Shown: in pieces, positions 48,220 through 59,636 of the stretch
Layout of the letters: each line of letters begins with the position of its first letter
Position numbering within the stretch: position 1 is the stretch's first letter
Origin: Gordionus sp. m RMFG-2023
Lineage: Eukaryota; Nematomorpha; Gordioida; Chordodea; Parachordodidae
Direction: 5' to 3'
Length of the DNA stretch: 64,000 bases
NCBI RefSeq assembly: GCF_954871325.1
Contig: NC_088777.1
Span: forward strand, 50,631,366-50,695,365
Program-made: the position numbers and the translations under genes
Notes under the pieces: model-generated
The model's input: only the letters and a program-made list of their open reading frames with translations
Database searches by the model: none
Told to the model about the DNA's origin: nothing

Positions 48220-49905
48220 GTGGTTAATTTCTATATCAAATCAAGAAAAAAAAAGACGATTTTTAATCCGACTTCCTCAAATTTTTTTTTTTAAATTTTG
48301 TATATGGTAGTATTTATTATAACTATAAATAGTATTTCTTAATTATTCGATTGGCAGGAAATAAAATATCTTAGTGTCTACAGAAGAGATCTTGTTAGAA
48401 GGAGATTAGAACATGCAGAGGCTTTAAAATATAACTATTTGCGTAGCCAAGATTTGCTTTGCTAATATTATAACTAAGAAGAAGAAAAAAATAAAATTTT
48501 ACTCCCATCGGAAAAAGTATTTGACTAAATGCATTTTATTAATTTTCAAATATCTTAAAATAAATCAGATTTTATTATATAGCTTAATAAAAATAAATGT
48601 GTTTAAAACTCGATTTATATCAAAAACCGGAAGTAAAGAAATGAATATAGAAAAAAAGGTTTTTTTTTCTGTAGATGTATACTAGACAGCTTTATATTCG
48701 TATAGCGATTCTTTATATAGTTAAAGTTGATTAAATTTAACATAAATATCATCATATTTAAATTAATGGATACTTAAGTAATAATTTTTATTTATAAAAG
48801 AATGTCTTAATGAAAGATCCTTACTTTATTATAAAAATGATATTGTGGTTTATTTAACATGTTCACTTAAAATTACTTGGTATAATAAAATCTTTTATTT
48901 TAGCATATATCAATTGTCGCGAATTCAATATATTATATAACATTTCTTTGTAGATTATTTTAAATGGAAAAATTAAATAATTTGATTCCTCATATATATA
49001 TCACAACAATCCTTATTTCAGAATGTATTTAAATCTAATTTGTATAATGACGAATTTTTTTTTTAGTTACTTTTCAAAAATTATGCATTTGTAGTGCAAT
49101 CATAGACAAGGATTCCATTGGATCAATAATCAGGCCATTATTCACTTTTTAAGATACATTACAATTAAGACGGCTTAATTAAACAAGTAAAATTTGTTTT
49201 TATATAAAATTCTTCAAAGTGCAACGCTTTGCATTTTATTTATTTCAAGGAAAAGTGATCGTATTCTTTAAAAGAAAAATTTGGCAGATATTGACAACAT
49301 TTTTTTAAATTATTTTTTTTATACAACAAATAAAAAAATATTAGGCCTATCCAGAGATTTTCAATGTCCACCAACCCAATTTTTTTTACATGTCATCGTT
49401 TTGAGTTTACTTTTTATTTTGATAATTTGAAAAAAATATTATATACTATATTTTAAAATATAAAATGATATTTTATATACGATTTTATATGGCCAATATT
49501 TAAAGTGCAAAAAATCATGGACCAGTTTTGGTAAAAGTCAAGGATTTTTGGTAAATATAAGGATGTAGAAGTATAATATCTATCAATTAAAAAAATTTAA
49601 AGAAAAGAAAATGTCAGTTTTCCCTTTAAGCTATTTCGCCTTCTGTTTCCAACATTTTAATAGACTTAATTTCAGTATAAAATATTTTACTAACATATTC
49701 AAGGCCTTTTTTAAAAAAAATTTAAATTATGGTTCTGGCTTAATTATTTTTGGAGATACTTAAAATTAAATACAATGTATGTTGAAAATTTTCTCGTTTT
49801 CTAAAGATGACCATATCTCAGATCATACAGATTTTTTAAAAAAAATTTAAGGGAGTTGGATTGAATCTTGAATATTTGATATAGAATACTTTATACACAA
49901 ATATA
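48220..49905 (+). mobile_element. long-inverted-repeat DNA transposon with QGFHW transposase, copy 2
   Basis: Diverged relative of the element at 37165-39511. The left arm carries TCTATATCAAATCAAG, AATCCGACTTCCTCAAATTT and TTCTGTAGATGTATACTAGA equivalents. The right arm, inverted, starts TATTCTATATCAAATATTCA and includes CAATCCAACTCCC. The inside carries a short transposase remnant on the plus strand. Ends are less conserved than in copy 1, so this copy is older or belongs to another subfamily. Confidence 0.55.
49095..49156 (+). pseudogene. QGFHW-family transposase fragment
   Basis: The plus strand reads CNHRQGFHWINNQAIIHFL. This is the same block as QGFNQINNQATSNSF in copy 1 and keeps the HW that copy 1 lost. 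No longer frame surrounds it. Confidence 0.55.
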
Positions 49906-50022
49906 AAATTATTAATAAGATTTAAAATATAATGACCAAATGGTATCCAACTGAATGATAACGGGACTATACTATGTTCTTTATATACTATGATATATAA
50001 TTAATCTCTAATAAAATCTTTT

Positions 50023-50375
50023 ATAAAAAAATACCCAAATGGAGTTTAGGATGAAATTAAGATATAGATTCACTTCAAGCGGGTGTAGAGCTTGCTTTTT
50101 TTTTAGCAGTTTTAGTCATTGGAAAGAAGCATGGTATTTGATTTAGAGAGTTGATGAACTGAATTCATTTTTTGCTTAATTACTAATAATACAATTTTTA
50201 TGTTTGCGTAAAAAGTGAAAAAGACGTATAAAAGTAAAAATGCATTTTTATATATATCATATTATATTATATATAATATAGCCAAATATCATAAAAATAA
50301 TTTAATAATTAAGCTCATTGGTATCACGGGGAATATGAAACCCAATTTATTATTTCTCTAATTATCATTCTGACC
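50023..50375. repeat. tandem unit A, split from unit B by a hAT insertion
   Basis: Similar in order and sequence to 53169-53521. Shared blocks include TAGAGAGTTGATG, ATGCATTTTT-TATATCATATTA, GGTATCACGGGG and CTAATTATCATTCTGACC. With the hAT and one target copy removed, the units are adjacent with a period of 353 bp. Confidence 0.7.
50368..50375. repeat. 8-bp target site duplication of the second hAT, left copy
   Basis: TTCTGACC, identical to 53161-53168. Confidence 0.9.
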
Positions 50376-50395
50376 CAGGGTTGCCAGGTCAAAAT

Positions 50396-50545
50396 TTTCA
50401 AATTGCGGGAGAAATATAAAAATTGCGGTAGAAATATAAAAATTGGGGTAGAAATATAAAAATTGCGGTAGAAATATAAAAATTGGAAATATAAAAATTG
50501 CGGTAGAAATATAAAAATTGCGGTAGAAATATAAAAATTGCTAAG
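50396..50545. repeat. ~20-bp tandem repeats next to the second hAT's left end
   Basis: Seven or so copies of AAATTGCGGTAGAAATATAA with small changes, starting within 25 bp of the end. The right end has only loose counterparts (TTGCGGTAGATTTTTGCGGG). Sub-terminal repeats like these are typical transposase-binding sites; the role here is inferred. Confidence 0.8.
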
Positions 50546-50866
50546 ATTTTAATTTTACAATTAAAAATATATTTTATGCGAATGTCCCGTAAAGCGACCG
50601 CAATCGGAAATCTACCGTGTGTGTGTGTATAACATTATAGGGATAGGCGCTTAATTATCACGTATCACTTTAAATACATAAAAGGTACTTTAAGAATAAG
50701 AAATAATACAGATGAAACTACAGTTGCATTGTAATCACTTATCTTGTAGTATAACATTCACAGAGATATTTATCATTACAATGTTTAACAACTCTAATAT
50801 AAATGAAAACTATACTTGTAGAAATGAGCAAGGCTATCATCAATGTTTTATAGCCTAAATCCAGTT

Positions 50867-50935
50867 GACGATTTGAAAAATGGGCATACATATGCAATTC
50901 TAACAGATGATCTAATAAGGGAATATTTCCCTTGA
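50867..50935 (+). pseudogene. hAT transposase catalytic fragment, left arm
   Basis: The plus strand reads DDLKNGHTYAILTDDLIREY. It matches the DLK...FS-x-TDASNKGN block that holds the first catalytic Asp in one hAT branch. Here the ASNK that should follow TD is altered. About 23 codons are recognisable. Confidence 0.5.
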
Positions 50936-52664
50936 TCCTCCGCTATTTCATCAAAATTAAGGTCGTTTCAATTAAACTATTAATTTTTTTCCCTCAAATA
51001 GTGAAAGATCCAAAGACATAGCCAATCAATAGCAGATTCGAGATTAACAATAAATTGCATGTCAGCTTTCTGATTTGATAATGCCTCAGTGAATTTGGTA
51101 AAATCAGGGTGTATTTACAGAATTGAGTCAGCACAATGTTGGTTGCGATATGTTCCTAATACCCGCCATCGGAATTTTAAAATTTTATAAACCTTTAAAA
51201 AATATTTCTTAAATAAAGATTATAAAAACTAATATTTTAAAAATTTTTTTAAATAATGATTGACAGAGGTATATTTAGGAATGATTTCATATGTAGGAAA
51301 TCTATTTCTTGCTGTAAATGTGTAGCTGCAATCAGAAGAATCTTAACAAAGATTCACAAAATTATGCTACAGATATGTTCATCTTTACAGTTAAAAATGG
51401 GAAATATTTATGGCGCCATTGCTAAAACTTAATTATATTATTTATTTAAATAATAGAACTAAATGTTTACCGTCTTTATTGAGATATTTATAAAATTTCT
51501 GGCATGACGTATTATATATTTGTTTAATCATTAGCTCGGCCTCTAATGTTGTTAACGCAATCCGATTTCTCTCCTTTTTCCAGGCAATTCTCATCAGGCT
51601 AAAAATGAGGCATTAGAATGAGGTAAGGACTCGCATATTTTTTCCAAGCATCGGCATTTATCGTTATTACTAAAAAATTCTACCCATTTCTTCTCTGCTT
51701 TTAGACCAACTAGTTTTAAGTATTTTGGCGAATCATAAAAAATAGAGAAAATTACAATCTTACAATCTACTCAAACAAAAAATCAATGTCTTTAGGTATT
51801 TTTAATATATTTATTAATTAATAAAACCATCAATTGATGGTTTCTGTTCCAAGGTCATAATATTTATACATTTGGAGTTATTAAAATCAAATTTTGATTG
51901 TAAATATTCTAAAATTGTATTAATAATAATATCTGCTTCATTTAAAAATGTATTAGAGTATTATTTGAACATTTTAATAATATTTTTAGCAATAGCGCCA
52001 TAAAATTTATTATCAATTTTTAACTGTAGAGATGAACAGAGCTGTAGCATGATTTTGTGAATCTTTTTTATAAATAATATTCTGATTGCAACTGAATATT
52101 AACTGCATGAAGTAGATTCCTACATGTGAAACGAATCCCAAACATGCTTCTGCCATTTCATACTCGAAAAATTTTTCAAAATTTTAGGACAGCTTTTAAA
52201 ATCTTCATTTAAGAAAAGTATTTTTTTAAAGATTTGTAAAATTTTAAAATTCGATCGATGGCAGATATTAATGATAATCACCTGATAGGTATATATCGCA
52301 ACAACTCACACCATTCCAAGTCAGACCACTTCACCAACTCTTTTAATTCATTAACACTTTTAGTTGATGACTATATATGTTAAAACATTTCATCACAATT
52401 ATTGCGACATTCACAGATAGTACATTCCAATTGGTATTAATTCATTATTGTGCTGCCTCAATTCGGTAACTTTAGTTTTAGCCAAAATTTAGAGAGGCAT
52501 TATCAGCGCAGAAAGCTCATGAAAATCATTGATAAACCTGAGACAGCTATATTTACCATTATGTGACTAGCTACATCGTTGGATTTTTCACTATCCGAGG
52601 AAAAAATTTTAACAGTTTTATGGAAATGTTCTTATTCTGTTTGAAATAGCGAAGGATCAAAAGA

Positions 52665-52735
52665 AATGTTTTAATATTTCTCTTATTAGATGCATCTGTT
52701 AGAGTTGAATATGAATGCCCATCTTTTAAATCGTC
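52665..52735 (-). pseudogene. hAT transposase catalytic fragment, right arm
   Basis: The minus strand reads DDLKDGHSYSTLTDASNKRN, retaining the TDASNK motif with the first catalytic Asp. It is the inverted counterpart of the left-arm fragment and better conserved. Confidence 0.6.
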
Positions 52736-53160
52736 TAGAATTTACCTCTAGGATTCAGGTACTAAAACACTTGTGATAACCTTGCTCATCTGCCACAAGT
52801 AGAATATTTTTGTATTGCAATCGATGTTGATATATTCCTCTGTACTGACTTATATGAATGAAATTATGTTAATTTATTATTGGATAAAATAAAACAGGAT
52901 AGATAGAAATTTACAAACTAGACATATTTTTCGAATAAATATTTAAAATTATTTTTAATATAACAATCATTAATTAATATCTCTCAAAATTATTTTTTGT
53001 ATATTAAAAATGTTAAAATACTAATAAAAAAACCTGCGGGAGAAATTAAAATATTGCGGTAGATTTTTGCGGGAGATTTTTAATTGTGATAGTTTTGCGG
53101 AAGAGAGATGTCTGCGTGCGAAAGTCTTCCGCTGATGGGGGGGGAGACATGGCAACCCTG

Positions 53161-53168
53161 TTCTGACC
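53161..53168. repeat. 8-bp target site duplication of the second hAT, right copy
   Basis: TTCTGACC, identical to 50368-50375. Confidence 0.9.
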
Positions 53169-53521
53169 AGAGTTGAGTTTGAAATGCTCTTCATAATTTC
53201 AATGATTGTGATTTTTCTGGTGTGGAGAGTTTGCTTTTTTAGTACTTTTAATCATTGTGAAGTATGGTTATTGATATAGAGAGTTGATGGGGCTCTGATA
53301 TTATATTTTGCATAATTATTAATTTTTACAATTTTTAAATTTTCATAAAAAGTAAATAAGGCGAATCAAAGTAAAGATGCATTTTTGTATATCATATTAT
53401 TATATTATATATAATATCGTCAAATGCCACAAAAAACATGAACGTACGAAATTTCTTCTAATTATTAAATTGGTATCACGGGGCTTATAAAACTCATATT
53501 GCGCTAATTATCATTCTGACC
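53169..53521. repeat. tandem unit B
   Basis: Second copy of the 353-bp unit at 50023-50375. It is followed by the start of a third (AGAGTTGGTAATGCTCTTTA), matching this unit's own start AGAGTTGAGTTTGAAATGCT. Confidence 0.7.
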
Positions 53522-53544
53522 AGAGTTGGTAATGCTCTTTAAAA

Positions 53545-54803
53545 TAAAATACCTTCAATAAATATGATTTTCGAAGATTTTTTAAAATAAACATTTCTAA
53601 AAGAATATTTTTTTTAAGAATGCCACAAAAAATTTTTGATCCAATTTTACCTAAAATATGTAAAAAAATATTTTATAAGTATATCTTTTGTAATTTAAAA
53701 AAAAAATCATTCATAAACAAGTTCCAGTTTATTTTACCCAAATTTAAAAAAAAATTAATTCATTGACTTCTGAGTTATATTGTTTTAAGGCTTCTGAAAC
53801 CCCTGATGATTAACATGTAATCAATTTAGGGGAATTTTTTTATATTTTTAATGAAATTATAAAACGTATAAGTGAAAATTAAGATTGTAACAAAAATAAT
53901 TTAAATTTAGTCTGTAACAATTTTAAAAAGAAAACAGTTTTACTAAATTTTTAATATTTGCCTTTATTTTCAAACCATTTTTACCATATGCTAGCAAAAT
54001 TATTACAAGTAGCAATCATCCTATATTATAACCAAAGGCAATGCTCATCCTGCATTCAATTTATATAATTTTGAAAGGAAACCTCATAGATTTCTCCTTT
54101 AATTATCATGTGTATTAATCAATGAAATATATTGGATTGAATATCATTAATCCGAAAAAAAATAGAATATAAAAATTCGGTTTATACAAGCAATTAATGG
54201 TATCATGCTTTGTTTTAAATTATTTAATTTTGAATATTCAGTTCTTATGTAATCAAATATTGTAATATTAGCCATTAAATGACTACCATATATGAATTTT
54301 TATAAAAAACTAAAGTTAATTGCAAAAAAATTAAATAAATTTATATGTGTGCGACAATATTTATCCTTATATATGCAACTTCCTCTGGAAATGGTTGAAC
54401 TCTATAAGGCCATTTTTAAATAATTGAATAAGCTTTGTCACAGCATCCAATTCAGACTTGATTGCTATATAATTAATAAATAATAATTTTATTTCAAGAA
54501 ATTCATGTTAAAGCATTTATCAAAAACCCCTTTTTAAGATTATAAAATTTACCAAACAAATATCATAAATTTTAAGCTATAAAATAATAGTTTTTGGACA
54601 CTTATTTTATTGGCTAATCTAGAAGTCAATCAACAACGATTTATATAATAGACATCTTCTTGGAGTAAAGTGACCATTGGTAAAAGGTTAAAATTTTTAT
54701 GAAAAAGCTGTAAAAAAGTTATTATGAGATATTAAAGTCTATTTTATATAAAAACAAAATTATTTAAAGTGTAATATTTTTTTTTAAGTTTATTATACTG
54801 CTA
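53545..54803. other. AT-rich spacer
   Basis: Nothing recognised. Confidence 0.55.
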
Positions 54804-54960
54804 GATTTGGGCTGATTTTTAAAAAATAACTCATTATTTTAACCAGAAAAATATATCGCTCATAAATGAAACGAAGGTTTGGACATCTATTAGTTAAATT
54901 GAGTAGTTATTTTTCTGGCCAAAATATAGAGTTAGTCGTTTTTAAGAATTAGCTCAAATC
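54804..54960. mobile_element. foldback miniature element, best copy of the GATTTG-ended family
   Basis: 157 bp, of which about 48 bp at each end are inverted repeats: GATTTGGGCTGATTTTTAAA, and, inverted, GATTTGAGCTAATTCTTAAA, each continuing to CCAGAAAAAT. Other copies lie at 33149-33331 and 24190-24370, with a half copy at 25998. No coding capacity. The superfamily is unknown. Confidence 0.65.
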
Positions 54961-55560
54961 AATCTTTTAGCAATATTTTTTTGATAAAAATTTAATGATA
55001 TTCTATTGAAATTAAACATGATATTGAAATTTAGGGGAATAAATAGAAATATAAATTTGGTTTTTGGATGTAATTGATAATGATGTTTATGATTGGAAGT
55101 TTATATTAAAGAATTTGAGAGAATTAAATTCTCTATCCAAAAAAGCTTAGGTTAAAGTGTGAGAGTGTTTATTTGGTATCCGGGTAAAAATAAATGACAA
55201 TATTATTAGGCTATAGCAGGAATAGTTTTTGCTTAAAATGAAGATGATAATAATAATGATGTCGATACCCTATTTTGGGCTAGGTGCCCACATTAAAGAT
55301 TGAATAATTAAGCCATCTATGAGTGTAAATATATAGACCATTGTTGAGGGCGGGTATAGACCATAGATGTAGACAAATTAGAAAAAAAAATGAAAAGAAA
55401 AACAGACTGTCCTATTTGATCGTTTAACTTCCCATTCCCACGAACGATACATTACCCAAATCTTCATTCATCACATAACTACATTATATATCTGCTCGGA
55501 AACGAGTCTAATCTTTCGGGATGCACCTTCATTTTATTTATATAATTTTCATATTTATAC
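54961..55560. other. spacer left of the gypsy fossil
   Basis: AT-rich. A ~40-bp stretch at about 55315 (ATCTATGAGTGTAAATATAT ...) resembles 60229-60270 on the other side of the retroelement. This may be the remains of an LTR or a repeat that predates the insertion. Confidence 0.35.
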
Positions 55561-55589
55561 TGTCATCTAAGATACCTCAGGTCTACTCC

Positions 55590-58305
55590 CGGGGTCGTAT
55601 ATGATCATTGTGGCGCATAACTGTGCCGCCCATTTCTAATTGAATCAAATTCAACTTTGAACCTCTGTTTTCCCCAACAATGCCCTTGGCCCATTTCCTG
55701 CCCCTTCCGTCAAACAGACGAGTCCATACTTTTTCTCCAACTCCAAATCTAATCTTTCTGTCCTCCAGAATTCTCTTCTCGTGACTCTTCGCCCTTAGAA
55801 AATCTAGGGGAACCTTAGTCCCTGCCCAAAAACTTCAGTAGGTGACTTCCTCCTTATTCCTGGAATTGAAGTAATACAAATGAGCCAAATACGCCCCATT
55901 CCCGTGACTGCCAGCCTTCCTTATCCAATTCTTAACAATTGCTACCATCCCCTCAGCTTGACCATTTGAGCTGCAAAAAATACGCCCTTTTATCTAAATC
56001 GAAAAAGTCTACATGTAAACGTTCCCATGGTTTCTTCGACCTGGGCAATATCTGACCTACCTCCTTTCGGGTCATCGCCGCGCACGAATTACACGGCTCA
56101 CATTTCCTTGTGATATTTTAAATATCTTTTCCCATACCCGGCCACCAAACATCTTCCCGAGCCCACGATTTTATCTTCCCCTGACCTTGATGTCCAGCAT
56201 GTAACAAATTTACAATTTTACCCCGTAATTTGAACCGAATTACGGCTCGATTACCCCTCATTAGGCAATCATCCACCACAGACAATTCCTCTTCCACCTT
56301 TTTAAAAAGTTTACAATCATCTTCCCAAGGCTTTTTTCCCATTATACATAACTTTATCCTAGTCATTTCTCTATCTCTCAATGTACTCAACCTAAGATCC
56401 TCACAATTGGTAGGACCCCCTTTGAGCATATGCGAAAGCGAACATACCAGGGCCTTTTCAATGTCCCCTACTTTGTCCTCCTTCAACTCACATTTTTCAT
56501 CATCAGACCCTAATCTTGATAAAATATCCGGCAAACAATTCTCTTTGCCCCGACGATAACGAATTTCCACATTAAAACTACCCACCAGCAACAACCACCG
56601 TTGCAACCGGGGGATCATCAACTCTCGGTTGTCTTTTCGAAATAAGTGAATTAACGGTTTGTGATCAGTAAAAATTACAAATCTTTTACCAATCAAATAT
56701 TCACGGCATTTCGTCAAACCGAAAATCACTGTCAGGGCCTCCTGTTCAATCACAGAATACCTGGTCTCCACCTCACGAAAAACACGCGAGAAAAATAAAA
56801 TAGGTCTTTCTAAGCCCTCCACTATATGCAACAACACCCCTCCAACCTTTTATTCGAGGCATCCACCGCCAAAATGATCTCCCAGTCATTATTAAAACAC
56901 AATGGCTCTTTTCCAATCTTTTCCTTTAAAACTTCGAAAGCTGATTGCTGTTCACCTTTCTACTCAAAATGAGTTCCCTTCTTCAGTAATTCATATAACG
57001 GCGCTGCCAACTTGGCGAAATCCTCCACAAAACGATGATAATAATTTACCATTCCCAGGAACCTGTACCTTCGCCTTATTACTCGGCTGCTTCATACTTA
57101 TTATATATTTTTCAAATTTTTACCCAGGGGTTTCACCTCAATACCACTTATTCGATGCCCTAAATATTCTACCTCCATTACGCCCAGAACACTTTTCTCC
57201 TTACTAGCTCTCAAGCCCTTTTCACAAATTCTCCTAAACACTTCTTCCAAACGTTGATTATGTTGCTCTGTCGTCACTCCGGTAATTAGTACATCATCCA
57301 TATAGTAACCCCTTCCATTCCCTGGAAAACAGACGCCATGGTACGTTGAAAAATGGGAGCCGATACGCTCAACCCAAATGGTAATCTACAAAAAGCAAAT
57401 AACCCCTTTGGCGTCGTTATCGTATAATTTACGAATATTTTCCTTCAATGGTAACTGTAAATACGCTGAAGAAAAATCAACCTTTGAGAAATATTTAGCT
57501 CCCTCTGAGCCAAAATCTCTTCAATCCGAGGCAACGGATATTTTACCTCCACTACTCATCGATTTACCGTGACCCTGAAATCCGCACAAAGTCTCAATTT
57601 ACCATTTGCCTTTCTAACTGGCACTAACGGGGTTGCCCACTCGCTATATCCCACAGGAATAATAATGCTGTCCTTCACCCATCTATCTAATTCCTCATCG
57701 ATCTCCTTCCTCCATTCAAAAGGAACTCGCCGACAAACCAAAAAGATCGGTGAAAAACCCTCCCTAAGTTGAACATCAACTTGATAATCATTTAAACAAC
57801 CTAATTTTTCATCAAAAATGATGCCATACTGCCTCACTAGAATAGGAATAGCTTGATTAACTTTACTCCAATCCTCTTTTTCCCCGACCATAATTTGCTT
57901 CTCATCTATCTCATCATTAAAATCCAACTTACTCGATTTCTCCATCATCTCCTCCGAAATTTCACAAATTTTATTACCGGTATTATCCAAATTTCCATTC
58001 TCTTCAACATCCATTATTACATTATCACTAATATTGAAAATATTCCAAAAATTATTAGGAGGACCTAGCTTAGTAATCCAATCCCAACCCATAATAGTTT
58101 CAACATTTTCCTTTACTACCCATAAATCAAGGAAAAACATGGTATCTTTGAGATGCACCCCCAATTTACTTTTTCCTAAAACCACAATTTTAGACCCATC
58201 AAATTGTCTGACACACATGGACTCCCTCTCAAGTGTTTTTCCAGGCCAATACTTACAAAAATTTTTGCTAGACATAATCGAAATGCTAGCCCCCGTTATT
58301 GCCAA
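55590..58305 (-). pseudogene. gypsy pol region (protease, RT, RNase H, integrase), fossil
   Basis: Regions in minus-strand order: a protease-like start and linker leading into RT (about 57.6-58.3 kb, with WATPLVPVRKANGKLRLCAD), more RT (about 57.1-57.3 kb, with EVEYLGHRISG), and RNase H (about 56.5-56.8 kb, with FIFTDHKPLIHLF-like sequence and EQEALTVIFGLTKCREYL). Then come the integrase zinc-binding part (about 56.1-56.2 kb, with HAGHQGQGKI and WWPGM) and an integrase C-terminal remnant (about 55.6-55.8 kb, with GVGEKVWTRLFDGRGRKWAK). The family match is secure. The region is interrupted several times and looks dead. Confidence 0.85.
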
Positions 58306-58745
58306 TCTTCAAATTAACCTTCGGACACAAACACTGTCCATTTAAGATCTCCGTCACTAAAATATCATACACTTTAGTAGGAGGATCAATGCTCATTCCA
58401 CCTGAAATAACCATTTCATTAGAATTAATGTTATCTCCCAAATTCAACTCGGGCATTTAGAGTTTTTTTACTGACAACCATATTTCCTTTCACAAGATTT
58501 TTGGGACATTTTTCCCACTGAAAACTTCCGACATACCTTCTATTCAAGTATCGGACAATATTCACAGGATATTGTTCCCATTTGAAATCATTAACATTTT
58601 TTTTATGTGAATTAAGGGAAAAAACACTCCTTTTCATCTTATCCTTACCATTATCAAGTTTTCTGTTATCATATTTGTAATTATAACAATTTTCTCGATA
58701 CCCCGGTCTCCCAACCCCTATATGATCGACTCTGCCATCATATAG

Positions 58746-59513
58746 TCACCTCAAATTTTGAGACATTTTATTGCATCGCATGGCCACATGACCCGGCCTA
58801 CGACATTTAAAACATGTTCGAGATTCATACACCCGAACAACTTTTACACTAGCATTTACAACCTCAGATTTCTTTAATGGAAATCCATCTTTAAACCTCT
58901 GCTCTGGGACCACGCAGGTATCCCTTTTATGTCCTCTCCATCCGCAACGATGGCAAATGATCATTTCCACAAATCTTTTATTTCTCGACAATTCCTTATC
59001 TTCATCGTAAACATTAGATTTCTGATTAATATTTCTATCACCCACCTGGCTCTTAACCGGACTTTTGCTCTCCTTTATCAACGCATTGATGGCTTCTTTC
59101 ATTTCTTTCATTTCCAGGAGGATCCTATCTGATCTCTCCCCAACATTTCCAGCCTTGATTTCCTCTAAAACATCTTTTAGACTACTTTCCAAGTCTGCTA
59201 TTTTCTTCCCATAAATATCCGATATTAAATTAAAATACGTTTCTGCCATTTTCCTTTTATAAACATCTGACACCGCAGTGTCCTTTTTCCAACTGCAATA
59301 CATGCTTGCCAGGACCGCAGTACCCCTTTTTATCAAATATTTCGCCATAATGACCAATATATAAATTATTACCAATATTCCAATTACCATGCCCTGCTTA
59401 ATTAAATCCAATTCATCAAAATTTTTATACAAAACTTTAAGACCCAAATTCTTATATAATGAAATCTTAGTAGCCACACTATAATCATCATGATACCTAA
59501 AAAAATGAACCAT
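58746..59513 (-). CDS. gypsy gag-like region with two zinc knuckles, fossil
   Basis: A frame of about 255 residues. Near its end are two CCHC knuckles: CHRCGWRGHKRDTC (about residue 187-200) and CFKCRRPGHVAMRC (about 235-248). In the family these bind the element's RNA during particle assembly. Residues about 90-150 are rich in Glu/Lys/Leu and likely helical. Unusually, residues about 40-65 are strongly hydrophobic (GILVIIYILVIMAKYLI) and look like a membrane segment. It lies between the candidate primer site and the pol region, the expected place for gag. Part of a broken element. Confidence 0.75.
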   Translation of the reverse strand: MVHFFRYHDDYSVATKISLYKNLGLKVLYKNFDELDLIKQGMVIGILVIIYILVIMAKYLIKRGTAVLASMYCSWKKDTAVSDVYKRKMAETYFNLISDIYGKKIADLESSLKDVLEEIKAGNVGERSDRILLEMKEMKEAINALIKESKSPVKSQVGDRNINQKSNVYDEDKELSRNKRFVEMIICHRCGWRGHKRDTCVVPEQRFKDGFPLKKSEVVNASVKVVRVYESRTCFKCRRPGHVAMRCNKMSQNLR

Positions 59514-59616
59514 TTGGTCATGAATCCTTTAGTCAATACTAATACTCAATTACAAACACTTTAAATACTTGTAGAAAATATTAATACAGCACCTTAAATA
59601 AAAACTTCACTATCAA

Positions 59617-59636
59617 GATCGTATAATGGTTAGTCC
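59617..59636 (-). other. candidate half-tRNA primer binding site of the gypsy fossil
   Basis: The plus strand reads GATCGTATAATGGTTAGTCC, which matches the 5' half of eukaryotic tRNA-His (GATCGTATAGTGGTTAGTAC from memory) at about 18 of 20 bases. The element's sense strand is therefore complementary to the tRNA. It lies about 100 bp upstream of the gag-like frame. TGCGCA begins at 59640, a plausible LTR edge. Priming from an internal tRNA fragment is known for some LTR elements such as copia. Confidence 0.45.

Larger units (their letters stand above)
50376..53160. mobile_element. second hAT element, nearly palindromic, 2.8 kb
   Basis: The ends are CAGGGTTGCCAGGTC and the inverse of CAGGGTTGCCATGTC, flanked by the perfect 8-bp duplication TTCTGACC. 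The inverted repeat runs far inward: left arm to about 51450, right arm from about 51965, leaving a central 0.5 kb. Each arm carries a fragment of the same transposase catalytic region, both read inward, so the coding region itself has been inverted-duplicated. The element is dead but structurally complete at its ends. Confidence 0.85.

Noticed and set aside
56230-58345. Plus-strand frames over the gypsy body
   Set aside because: Antisense to readable RT, RNase H and integrase sequence; chance frames in a GC-richer patch.
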